From positions 289,355 through 353,354 of the forward strand of contig NZ_JACOPK010000002.1 in the NCBI RefSeq assembly GCF_014288055.1: a stretch of DNA of 64,000 nucleotides, given 5' to 3'. Source of the DNA: Agathobaculum hominis. GTDB lineage: Bacteria > Bacillota > Clostridia > Oscillospirales > Butyricicoccaceae. Position numbers and translations under genes: made by a program. The notes beneath the pieces were generated by a model that made no database searches, had not been told where the DNA came from, and saw only the letters and a list, made by a program, of their open reading frames with translations. This document shows positions 30,942 to 39,355 of the stretch, piece by piece (the first letter of the stretch is position 1; each line of letters begins with the position of its first letter).

Positions 30942-33389
30942 TTGGCGGAAACCATTTGTGCTGTCGCTCTGGATGCGGCGACCTACGCGATCGACAAGCT
31001 ATATTCTTACCGTGTGCCGAACGAGCTGCGGGAACAGGTGCAGATCGGCACCCGTGTTCTCGTGCCGTTCGGCTTTGGCAATAAACGGGCAGAAGGCGTT
31101 GTGCTCGCCTTTCGCGAGGACACGGGCGAATACCGCCTCAAGCCTATCGTGGAAGCGCTCGATGAGCAGCCGGTGCTGACGCAGGAGCAGCTGAAGCTCG
31201 CCGCGTGGATGCGGGAGCGGCTGTACTGTACCTATTTCGACTGCGTGCGCGCCATGCTCCCGGCCGGACTGTGGTTCAGGCGGAACGAGATGTACACGCT
31301 TGCCCCGGATGCAGACCCGGCGGCGCTGCACGCGCGCGAGGGCGAGGAAGGCGAGGTACTGCGCCTGTTCGACACGGCGGGGCAGACGCTTTCGCTCGCC
31401 GAGATACGCGAACGCCTCGGAAAGGGCGCAGGGCGCACGCTCGATGCGCTCGCGGGCGAGGGCATCCTCGTCTACCACAGCAACACCGTGCAGAAGACCG
31501 GCGACAAGACCGAAAAAATGCTCGCGCTCGACATGGAGTCCGATGAAGCGATGAGCCGGGTGCGGCGCAGCGCTGCGCGGCAGGACGTCGTGTCCGCGCT
31601 CGCGGACGGCATCTGGATGAGCCAGAAGGAGCTGTCCTATATGACGGGCGCGAGCGATGCCGCCCTGCGCGATATGATCAAAAAGGGCATCCTGCGTGTG
31701 AAATACGAGGAACGCATGCGTGCGCCGGACTTTTCCGATGTGCCGCGCGCGGCGAAGCCCGTGCTCTCCGCGCAGCAGCAGGAGGCGTATGACGGCATGG
31801 CCGCGCTCATGGATGAGCCGAAGGCGCAGGCCGCGCTGCTGTTCGGCGTGACGGGCAGCGGCAAGACGCAGGTCTATCTGCGCCTGATCGCGCACGCGCT
31901 CGAGACCGGAAAGAGCGCCATCGTGCTCGTCCCGGAGATCGGACTGACGCCGCAGGTGCTGCGGCAGTTCGCCGCACAGTTCGGCGATCTGGTCGCGGTG
32001 CTGCACTCTGCGCTGTCCGCCGGAGAGCGCTGCGACAGCTTCAAAAAGATCAAGACCGGCCGTGCGCGCGTCGTGATCGGCACGCGCTCTGCGGTGTTCG
32101 CGCCCGTGCGCGACCTCGGCGTCATCATCATCGACGAGGAGCAGGACGGCGCGTACAAGTCCGAGCAGAGTCCGCGCTACCATGCGCGCGACGTCGCGAA
32201 ATACCGCGCCGTGCAGACGGACGCGCTGCTCGTGCTCGGCTCGGCAACGCCGTCTGTCGAGACATATTACGGCGCGAAACAGGGAAAATACCCGGTCTTC
32301 CGTCTGACCGAGCGCTTTCTCGGCGCCGGCCTGCCCGAGGTGCTCATCTCGGATATGCGCGGGCAGACGCGCGCCGGACGCTCGGGCGTCATCGGCGCTG
32401 ACCTCGAGCGCGAGCTGCTCGACACGCTCGACCGAGGCCGGCAGGCGATCCTGTTCCTCAACCGCCGCGGCAACAGCCGGGTCATCGGCTGCGCGATGTG
32501 CGGCTGGGTGCCTGAGTGCCCGCACTGCTCGACGAACATGACCTATCATTCGGCCTCGGGCCGCGCGATGTGCCACTACTGCGGCGCGTCCATCAAGATC
32601 ACGGGCACCTGCCCAGTCTGCGGCGGCGAGGAGCTGTTCACCGAGACCCCCGGCACGCAGCGCGTCGAGCAGGAGCTGAACGAGCGCTTCCCGGACGCGC
32701 GCGTGCTGCGCATGGACGCGGACACGATGAACACCAAGGGGGCGCACGAAAAGCTGTTTTCCGCCTTTGCGCGCGGCGAAGCGGACATCCTGCTCGGCAC
32801 GCAGATGGTCACGAAGGGACTGGATTTCGAAAACGTGACGCTCGTCGGCGTGCTCGACGCGGATCAGAGCCTTTACGCGCAGGATTACCGTGCGAGGGAG
32901 CGCACGTTTTCCCTCATCACGCAGGTCGTGGGGCGTGCCGGACGGCGCTTCGACACCGGCCGTGCGGTCATTCAGACCTACAGCCCGACCCATCCGGTCA
33001 TTCTGACCGCGGCGCGGCAGGACTACGAAAAATTCTATGAAAGCGAAATGGAAACGCGCGAGGCGCTGCGCTGTCCGCCGGTCTGCACGTTTACGGTGCT
33101 GACTGCGGCGGGCGAGGTCGAGCAGCAGGTGCTGAAAAGCCTGCTCGCGCTCAAAAACCGCCTGCTCAGCCTGATGGAAGGCCAGTATGCGGACGTAAAG
33201 GCGCCCGTTCTGGGCCCGGCGGCGGCGCAGGTCGTCAAGGTCATGGGGCGTTACCGCTACCATCTGACCATGCGCGCGAGAGACAGCGCGCGGTTCCGCA
33301 GTCTGGTCTCGGGCGTGCTGCGCGAGTTCATGCTCGACAGCCGCAATCGCGGCGTGACCGTTTTCGCAGACAGCAATCCGGATCTGTAA
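30942..33389 (+). CDS. priA: Primosomal helicase PriA
   Basis: 3'-5' helicase that restarts collapsed forks, upstream of DnaD/DnaI action. The 815-residue product has the 3'-DNA-binding domain (TYAIDKLYSYRVP..GTRVLVPFGFGNK), a winged helix, Walker A GVTGSGKTQVY near residue 302, DEEQDGAYK near 395 (DEEH variant), and the zinc site with four CxxC pairs between about 515 and 565. The start is TTG 30942: the in-frame codons just upstream lead to a stop, and AGGAAAGG lies 12 bases before it. Confidence 0.95.
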   Translation: MAETICAVALDAATYAIDKLYSYRVPNELREQVQIGTRVLVPFGFGNKRAEGVVLAFREDTGEYRLKPIVEALDEQPVLTQEQLKLAAWMRERLYCTYFDCVRAMLPAGLWFRRNEMYTLAPDADPAALHAREGEEGEVLRLFDTAGQTLSLAEIRERLGKGAGRTLDALAGEGILVYHSNTVQKTGDKTEKMLALDMESDEAMSRVRRSAARQDVVSALADGIWMSQKELSYMTGASDAALRDMIKKGILRVKYEERMRAPDFSDVPRAAKPVLSAQQQEAYDGMAALMDEPKAQAALLFGVTGSGKTQVYLRLIAHALETGKSAIVLVPEIGLTPQVLRQFAAQFGDLVAVLHSALSAGERCDSFKKIKTGRARVVIGTRSAVFAPVRDLGVIIIDEEQDGAYKSEQSPRYHARDVAKYRAVQTDALLVLGSATPSVETYYGAKQGKYPVFRLTERFLGAGLPEVLISDMRGQTRAGRSGVIGADLERELLDTLDRGRQAILFLNRRGNSRVIGCAMCGWVPECPHCSTNMTYHSASGRAMCHYCGASIKITGTCPVCGGEELFTETPGTQRVEQELNERFPDARVLRMDADTMNTKGAHEKLFSAFARGEADILLGTQMVTKGLDFENVTLVGVLDADQSLYAQDYRARERTFSLITQVVGRAGRRFDTGRAVIQTYSPTHPVILTAARQDYEKFYESEMETREALRCPPVCTFTVLTAAGEVEQQVLKSLLALKNRLLSLMEGQYADVKAPVLGPAAAQVVKVMGRYRYHLTMRARDSARFRSLVSGVLREFMLDSRNRGVTVFADSNPDL

Positions 33390-33437
33390 TCGGATTCCGG
33401 ACTTCTATTTCATTGATCCCGGCAAGGAGCGATACCC

Positions 33438-34037
33438 ATGAGCAGGTTCATTATTCGCAGAGCGAAGGCGGAGGACGGCGCGGCGCTCTGCGCAATCTAC
33501 GCGCCGTACATCACGGACACGACCATCACATTTGAGTACGAGGTGCCGACGGACGCGGCGTTTTCCGACCGCATCCGCGAGACCGCCGCGCAGTTTCCCT
33601 ATCTCGTGTGCGAAAAGGACGGCGGAATCATCGGCTACGCCTACGCGCACCGCATCCGTGAGCGCGCGGCGTACGACTGGGATGCGGAGCTGTCTGTCTA
33701 CCTGAAGCAGGGTACGCACGGGCGCGGCATCGGCACGGTGCTGCTCGCCTGCCTCATCGAGCTGCTCGAGATGCAGGGCCTTCGCCATCTTTACAGCTGC
33801 GTGACCATGCCGAACCCGAGAAGCGTCGGCATGCAGCACAGGCTCGGCTTTGAGGATGCGGGCGTCTGGCATAGCTCCGGCTGGAAGTTCGGCGCATGGC
33901 ACGACGTCGCGTGGTTTGAAAAGCACGTGGGCGGGGGCGAGCCGAAGCCGGTCGTTCCGTTTCCCGAGCTTGACGGGGACATTATACAGAAAACACTCAA
34001 TATTTACACAGAAAAGCTGAATTTGGAGGATAAATAA
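33438..34037 (+). CDS. GNAT-family N-acetyltransferase (phosphinothricin acetyltransferase-like)
   Basis: The 199-residue product has the Pat/Bar-like N-terminus FIIRRAKAEDGAALCAIYAP, TFEYEVPT, the acetyl-CoA loop KQGTHGRGIGTVLLACLIEL near residue 100 and NPRSVGMQHRLGFEDAG. Such enzymes acetylate small amines such as phosphinothricin or methionine sulfoximine; the true substrate is unknown. It sits between priA and def with good SDs on both sides. Confidence 0.85.
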   Translation: MSRFIIRRAKAEDGAALCAIYAPYITDTTITFEYEVPTDAAFSDRIRETAAQFPYLVCEKDGGIIGYAYAHRIRERAAYDWDAELSVYLKQGTHGRGIGTVLLACLIELLEMQGLRHLYSCVTMPNPRSVGMQHRLGFEDAGVWHSSGWKFGAWHDVAWFEKHVGGGEPKPVVPFPELDGDIIQKTLNIYTEKLNLEDK

Positions 34038-34039
34038 TC

Positions 34040-34531
34040 ATGGCACTTCGCAAAATTCTTACCAAGGGCGACGAACAGCTGGCAAAGCACTGCCGTCCGG
34101 TCGAAAAGTTCGACGACCGCCTGCATGTACTGATCGACGATATGCGCGAGACGCTGGAAAACTCGGGCGGCGTCGGCCTTGCCGCCCCGCAGGTCGGCAT
34201 CCTGCGCCGCGTCGTCGTGCTCCTCGACGTCAACAAGGACCCGGAGGAGATGGTCGAGCTGGTCAACCCCGAGGTCATCGAGCAGCGCGGCGCGGAGCGC
34301 GTCGTAGAGGGCTGCCTGTCTGTTCCGGGCGTTTACGGCTATGTGACCCGTCCGACATGGGCGAAGATCCGCGCACAGGACCGCTTCGGCAACTGGTTCG
34401 AGCGCGAGGGCGAGGGCATCGTCGCACAGTGCTTCTGCCACGAGACCGAGCACCTTGACGGCCACCTGTTCATCGAAAAGGTCGAGGAATATGTCGATGT
34501 CGAGCAGATGCAGGACGGTGAGGAAGAGTAA
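34040..34531 (+). CDS. def: Peptide deformylase
   Basis: Removes the formyl group from nascent proteins, paired with Fmt encoded next. The 163-residue product has all three motifs: GGVGLAAPQVG near residue 42, EGCLSVPG near 89 and the metal-binding HETEH (CFCHETEHLDG) near 133. The stop and the fmt start share one base (TAATG). Confidence 0.96.
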   Translation: MALRKILTKGDEQLAKHCRPVEKFDDRLHVLIDDMRETLENSGGVGLAAPQVGILRRVVVLLDVNKDPEEMVELVNPEVIEQRGAERVVEGCLSVPGVYGYVTRPTWAKIRAQDRFGNWFEREGEGIVAQCFCHETEHLDGHLFIEKVEEYVDVEQMQDGEEE

Positions 34532-35454
34532 TGCGGATCGTTTTCATGGGTACGCCGGATTTCGCCGTACCGAGCCTTCAGGCGCTTCTGGACGCCGGAC
34601 ATGAGGTCGCGGCGGTCTACACGCAGCCGGACAAGCCGCAGGGCCGCAAGCAGATTCTGACCGCGCCGCCGGTCAAGGAGCTTGCCCTCGCGCACGGCAT
34701 CCCGGTCTTTCAGCCGGATACGCTCAAAAAAGAGGAGGAGCAGGCGCGTCTGCGCGAGCTTGCTCCCGAGGTCATCATCGTCGTCGCCTACGGCAAGCTG
34801 CTGCCGAAGGCTGTGCTCGACATTCCGCCGCGCGGCTGCATCAACGTCCACGGCTCGCTCCTGCCGCGCTGGCGCGGCGCGGCGCCGATTCAGTGGGCGG
34901 TCATCGCAGGCGACGAGAAGGCCGGCGTTACCACCATGCTGATGGCGGAGGGGCTGGACACCGGCGATATGCTGCTGACGAGCGAGACGCCGGTCGGCGC
35001 ACGCGAGACTGCCGGCGAGCTGTTCGACCGCCTTGCGCAGTCGGGCGCGGAACTTTTGACCGAAACGCTCGTCAGACTGGATGAGATCACACCGCGTCCG
35101 CAGAACGACGCGGAGAGCTGCTACGCGCATATGCTCGACAAGAAGATGGCGGTCATTGACTGGTCGAAGTCCGCGCGCGAGCTCGACTGTCTGGTGCGCG
35201 GCCTCAATCCGTGGCCGATCGCACTGACCAGCCTTGCAGGCGAACGCCTCAAGGTCTACGCCGCTGAGCCGGCGGACGGCTGCGGCGAGCCGGGCACGGT
35301 GCTCGAGGCCGACCCGAAAAAGGGTCTGACGGTCGCCTGCGGCGAGGGCGCGCTGACGCTGACCGAAATTCAGCTCGTCGGCGGCAAACGCATGAAGGCG
35401 ACCGATTTCCTGCGCGGCCATGCCGTCGAAAAGGGCAGCAGACTGGGCGAGTAA
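34531..35454 (+). CDS. fmt: Methionyl-tRNA formyltransferase
   Basis: Formylates initiator Met-tRNA with 10-formyl-THF. The 307-residue product has MRIVFMGTPDFAVPSL, VYTQPDKPQGRKQ, the catalytic segment NVHGSLLPRWRGAAPIQWAV near residues 105-125 and the C-terminal tRNA-binding domain. Full family length. Confidence 0.97.
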   Translation: MRIVFMGTPDFAVPSLQALLDAGHEVAAVYTQPDKPQGRKQILTAPPVKELALAHGIPVFQPDTLKKEEEQARLRELAPEVIIVVAYGKLLPKAVLDIPPRGCINVHGSLLPRWRGAAPIQWAVIAGDEKAGVTTMLMAEGLDTGDMLLTSETPVGARETAGELFDRLAQSGAELLTETLVRLDEITPRPQNDAESCYAHMLDKKMAVIDWSKSARELDCLVRGLNPWPIALTSLAGERLKVYAAEPADGCGEPGTVLEADPKKGLTVACGEGALTLTEIQLVGGKRMKATDFLRGHAVEKGSRLGE

Positions 35455-35480
35455 TCCCAGCAATCAAGGGAGGTTTTTCC

Positions 35481-36191
35481 ATGCCGTATATGGGTTATTA
35501 CGGAATTGATATGTACTATATCGTGCTGGTACTGCCGTGCGTGCTGTTCGCGTTCTGGGCGCAGTCGCAGGTCAACGGCACGTTCAACCGCTACTCGCGC
35601 GTCATGAGCCGCCGGGGGCTGACCGGCGCGCAGGCGGCTCAGGCCGTGCTGCGTGCGAACGGCGTGACGGGCGTCAGCATCGAATATGTCGCCGGAAAGC
35701 TGACCGACCATTTTGATCCGCGGACGAACACGATCCGCCTGTCCGCGTCGGTCTATCAGTCCACCTCGGTCGCGTCCATCGGCGTGGCCGCGCATGAGGC
35801 GGGCCATGCGGTGCAGTATGCGGTCGGCTATTCGCCCATCCGCCTGCGCAACGCCATCGTTCCGCTGACGCAGGTCGGCGCGACCGCCGCCATGCCGCTC
35901 ATTCTGATGGGTCTCGTGCTGAACTTCGGCGTGCTCATCAAGGTCGGCATCATCGCGTTCGCACTTTCGACCGTGTTCCAGCTCGTGACGCTGCCGGTCG
36001 AGATCAACGCCTCGCGCCGCGCACTCGCGGCGATCGGACAGACGCATATGCTCGATGAGGACGAGTACGGCATGGCGAAAAAAACGCTGACGGCGGCTGC
36101 GATGACCTATGTGGCGGCGCTTGCGGTATCGCTCGCGCAGCTGCTCCGACTGCTGCTCATTTTCGGAGGAAGAAACCGCGATGATCGATAA
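35481..36191 (+). CDS. yugP: YugP-type zinc metallopeptidase (membrane)
   Basis: The 236-residue product has an N-terminal membrane segment, the HEAGH zinc motif (VAAHEAGHAVQYA, near residue 104), and three further hydrophobic segments including an AMPLILMGLVLNFGVLIKVG stretch. The family (neutral zinc metallopeptidase) is common in Firmicutes, with no defined substrate. It overlaps rsmB by 11 bases. Confidence 0.88.
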   Translation: MPYMGYYGIDMYYIVLVLPCVLFAFWAQSQVNGTFNRYSRVMSRRGLTGAQAAQAVLRANGVTGVSIEYVAGKLTDHFDPRTNTIRLSASVYQSTSVASIGVAAHEAGHAVQYAVGYSPIRLRNAIVPLTQVGATAAMPLILMGLVLNFGVLIKVGIIAFALSTVFQLVTLPVEINASRRALAAIGQTHMLDEDEYGMAKKTLTAAAMTYVAALAVSLAQLLRLLLIFGGRNRDDR

Positions 36192-37533
36192 AAGACCCAA
36201 AACGCCGCGCGAGGTCGCCGCTTTTTCGCTGTTTTCCATGGCGGAGGAGGGCGCGTGGTCGGACGGCGCGCTGCATCATTATCTCTCCCGCGCCGGTCTG
36301 GACGGCCGGGACGCTGCGCTTGCCGCGCGTCTGACCTACGGCACGGTGCAGAACGAGCTGCTGCTCGACTGGTATCTGCGCAGCTTTTCCTCTCTGCGGC
36401 TTAAAAAGATCGCGCCGCGCGTGCTTGCGTGTCTGCGCATGGGACTGTATCAGCTCATTCTGATGGACAAGATCCCGGCGCACGCGGCGGTTGCGGAGAC
36501 GGTCTCGCTCGTGCGGCACTACTGCCACGCGAACGACCGCACCGTATCCTTCGCCAACGCCGTCATGCGAAAAGCGGCGGAGGCGGTCGAAAAGAACGCG
36601 CTGCCGCGGCTCGACTGCCCGGACAAGGAAAGCTACTACGCGCTCCGGTACAGCCATCCTGAATGGCTCGTGCGCCTGCTCTCCGAGCAGTTCGGTCAGA
36701 AGCTGACCGAGCGCATCTGTCAGGCGGACAACGCTGACACGCCGGTCTCGGTGCGCGTCAACAGGATGAAGACCACGCCGGACGAGGCGAAGGCCGAGCT
36801 CGAGCGCGCCGGGATGACGGTCACGCCGCACCGCGCGTTCGCGGACATCCTGCTGTGCACGGGCGGCGACGCGGCCGCGACCGAGGCGTTCCGCGAGGGA
36901 CGCATCACCGTGCAGGACGCGGCGAGTGCGCTCGCGGCGTTCGTCGCCGACCCGAAGCCGGGCACGGCCGTCCTCGACTGCTGCGCCGCCCCCGGCGGCA
37001 AGAGCTTCGCCATGGCGGAGAAAATGCAGGGGAAGGGCAGCCTGACCTCGTGCGACATCTACGAGCACAAGCTGAAGCGCATTCAGGAGGGCGCCGCGCG
37101 TCTCGGTCTGCCGAACATCCGCACCGAGCTTCAGGACGCCTCCGCGTTCCGCGCGGAGTGGGCGGAGAGCGCGGATACCGTGCTGTGCGACGTGCCGTGC
37201 TCGGGCCTCGGCATCATCCGCAAAAAGCCGGAAACGCGCTACAAGGACCCGGACGAGATCGCAAAGCTGCCTGCCCTGCAGCGCGCCATTCTGGAAAACT
37301 GCGCGAGGTACGTCAAAAAGGGCGGTACGCTCGTCTACTCGACCTGCACTATCCTGCGGCGCGAGAATGAGGACGTTGTGCGCGCCTTTCTTGCGGCGCA
37401 TCCGGAGTTCGCGCCCGCGCCGTGGTCGCATCCGGTCTGCGGCGGGCGGGAGGACGGCATGGTGACGCTCCTGCCGCCTGAGCACGACACGGACGGGTTC
37501 TTTATTGCGAAATTAAAACGGATTGGAAATTGA
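36181..37533 (+). CDS. rsmB: 16S rRNA (cytosine-967-C5) methyltransferase RsmB
   Basis: SAM-dependent m5C methyltransferase. The 450-residue product has the NusB-like N-terminal RNA-binding domain (KTPREVAAFSLFSMAEEG to ~residue 140), the SAM motif LDCCAAPGGKSFAMAEK near 265, DVPCSGLG with the Pro-Cys pair near 336 and the second catalytic cysteine in YSTCTI near 388. ATG 36181 follows GGAGGAAG. Confidence 0.95.
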   Translation: MIDKRPKTPREVAAFSLFSMAEEGAWSDGALHHYLSRAGLDGRDAALAARLTYGTVQNELLLDWYLRSFSSLRLKKIAPRVLACLRMGLYQLILMDKIPAHAAVAETVSLVRHYCHANDRTVSFANAVMRKAAEAVEKNALPRLDCPDKESYYALRYSHPEWLVRLLSEQFGQKLTERICQADNADTPVSVRVNRMKTTPDEAKAELERAGMTVTPHRAFADILLCTGGDAAATEAFREGRITVQDAASALAAFVADPKPGTAVLDCCAAPGGKSFAMAEKMQGKGSLTSCDIYEHKLKRIQEGAARLGLPNIRTELQDASAFRAEWAESADTVLCDVPCSGLGIIRKKPETRYKDPDEIAKLPALQRAILENCARYVKKGGTLVYSTCTILRRENEDVVRAFLAAHPEFAPAPWSHPVCGGREDGMVTLLPPEHDTDGFFIAKLKRIGN

Positions 37534-37540
37534 AAGAGCC

Positions 37541-38572
37541 ATGACAGAAATCAAATGTTTAACGATAGATGAATTAAAATCGGCTTTGAAGGACATGGGG
37601 GAAAAGCCGTTCCGCGCAGGACAGATCTTCAAGTGGCTGCACGAGGGAGTTCAGTCCTTCGACGAGATGAGCAATCTCTCCAAGGAGCTGCGCGCGCGGC
37701 TCGCGGAGAACTTCATCCTGACCGTTCCCGAGGTCGCGCGCAAGCAGGTCAGCAGGGTCGACGGCACGGTAAAGTATCTGTGGCGCATGCGCGACGGCGA
37801 CTGCGTGGAGTCCGTCCTCATGCACTACGAGCACGGCGTTTCGGTCTGCGTCTCGACGCAGGTCGGCTGCCGCATGGGCTGCAAATTCTGCGCGTCCGGC
37901 CTGAACGGCAAAAAGCGCAATCTTTCCGCCGGTGAGATCCTGGACGAGATCCTGTTCATGCAGAAGGACAGCGGCGAAAAAGTCTCGAATATCGTGCTGA
38001 TGGGCACGGGCGAGCCGCTCGACAACTACGACAACGTGCTGAAATTCCTGCACCTTGTCAGCTGCCCGGAGGGAATTAACATCGGACAGCGGCATATATC
38101 CTTGTCAACGAGCGGAATTGCTGATAAAATAGAGACACTGGCAAAGGAAAAGCTTCAGATCACGCTTTCGGTATCGCTGCACGCGCCGGACGACGAGACC
38201 CGTTCGTCCATCATGCCGGTCAACGACGCCTATCCCGTGGAACGGCTGATGCAGGCGTGCCGGTATTACTTCGATACCACAGGCCGCCGGATTTCCTACG
38301 AGTACATGATGGCACGGGACAAGACCGACCGGCCGTGGCAGGCGGAAAAGCTCGCGAAGCTGCTCCGCGGCCGGCCGGGCCATGTCAACCTCATCCCGCT
38401 CAACGAGGTGGAGGAAAGTCCGCTCTTGCCCTCGAAGCCGGAGACCGTGCGCCGCTTTCAGCAGGCGCTCGAAAAGCGCGGCGTGACCGCGACCGTGCGC
38501 AGAAAGCTCGGCCCGGACATCGACGCAGCCTGCGGTCAGCTTCGCCGGCGCGAGATGAAGGAGCAAGGATAA
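37541..38572 (+). CDS. rlmN: 23S rRNA/tRNA adenine C2-methyltransferase RlmN
   Basis: Radical-SAM enzyme that methylates A2503 of 23S rRNA and A37 of some tRNAs. The 343-residue product has the [4Fe-4S] motif CRMGCKFC near residues 110-117, MGTGEPLDNYDNVLKFL, SLSTSGIADKIETLAKE and a catalytic cysteine near the C-terminus (DIDAACGQLRRRE). ATG 37541 is chosen; a TTG at 37523 inside rsmB is an alternative. Confidence 0.95.
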   Translation: MTEIKCLTIDELKSALKDMGEKPFRAGQIFKWLHEGVQSFDEMSNLSKELRARLAENFILTVPEVARKQVSRVDGTVKYLWRMRDGDCVESVLMHYEHGVSVCVSTQVGCRMGCKFCASGLNGKKRNLSAGEILDEILFMQKDSGEKVSNIVLMGTGEPLDNYDNVLKFLHLVSCPEGINIGQRHISLSTSGIADKIETLAKEKLQITLSVSLHAPDDETRSSIMPVNDAYPVERLMQACRYYFDTTGRRISYEYMMARDKTDRPWQAEKLAKLLRGRPGHVNLIPLNEVEESPLLPSKPETVRRFQQALEKRGVTATVRRKLGPDIDAACGQLRRREMKEQG

Positions 38573-38597
38573 CCTGTGTCTGAGGAGGCAGAAGGCA

Positions 38598-39350
38598 ATG
38601 GAATACTTCGGAATTACCGATAAGGGGCGCGTGCGTCCGACCAATCAGGATATTTACCGAATCGAAGCGTGCCCGGACAGGGACAGCGCGCTCGTCCTCG
38701 TGTGCGACGGCATGGGCGGCGCGAACGCAGGCAACGTCGCGAGCCGCTTTGCGGCGGAGTGTTTTGTCGAGGAGGCAAAGCCGGCGCTCGAGACCGGTGC
38801 GGACGAGATGACGCGCCACGAGACGCTGCGGCGCGCGCTCGACCGGGCGAACGACACCGTGTTCGGTCTCGCCGGCCGCCAGCCCGAGTTCCGCGGCATG
38901 GGCACGACGCTCGTCAGCGCCTTCGTGCAGGGCAGGGACGCGAGCATCATGAACGTCGGCGACAGCCGCGCGTACATCATGAGCGGCGGAACGCTGCGCC
39001 AGATCAGCGAGGATCATTCCTACGTTGAGGAAATGCGCCGCCTCGGCCGCATCAGCGAAGCCGATGCGCGCTCCCATCCGCAGAAAAATCTGATCACCCG
39101 GGCGGTCGGCGTGGATGCGACGGTGGATGGCGACCTGTTCGAGCAGACGCTCGCGGACGGCGACATCCTTCTGCTCTGCTCGGACGGCCTGACCGGCATG
39201 GTCGAGGACGGGAAGATCGCCGAGGTGCTTGCGGGCGCAGGCACGCTCGAAGATAAGGGCCGGGAGCTGCTGACCCTCGCGCTCGAGGGCGGCGGCCGCG
39301 ATAATATTACGGTCGCGCTGTTTACCTGCGGCGCGAAACAGGAGGCGTGA
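38598..39350 (+). CDS. prpC: PP2C-family Ser/Thr phosphatase PrpC (Stp)
   Basis: Reverses PrkC phosphorylation. The 250-residue product has the PP2C metal motifs: GRVRPTNQD near the N-terminus, LVCDGMGGANAGNVAS near 37, MNVGDSRAYIM, SDGLTGMV and GGRDNITVAL. It starts behind GAGGAGG and lies immediately upstream of prkC, the conserved phosphatase-kinase pair. Confidence 0.95.
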   Translation: MEYFGITDKGRVRPTNQDIYRIEACPDRDSALVLVCDGMGGANAGNVASRFAAECFVEEAKPALETGADEMTRHETLRRALDRANDTVFGLAGRQPEFRGMGTTLVSAFVQGRDASIMNVGDSRAYIMSGGTLRQISEDHSYVEEMRRLGRISEADARSHPQKNLITRAVGVDATVDGDLFEQTLADGDILLLCSDGLTGMVEDGKIAEVLAGAGTLEDKGRELLTLALEGGGRDNITVALFTCGAKQEA

Positions 39351-39355
39351 TCCTC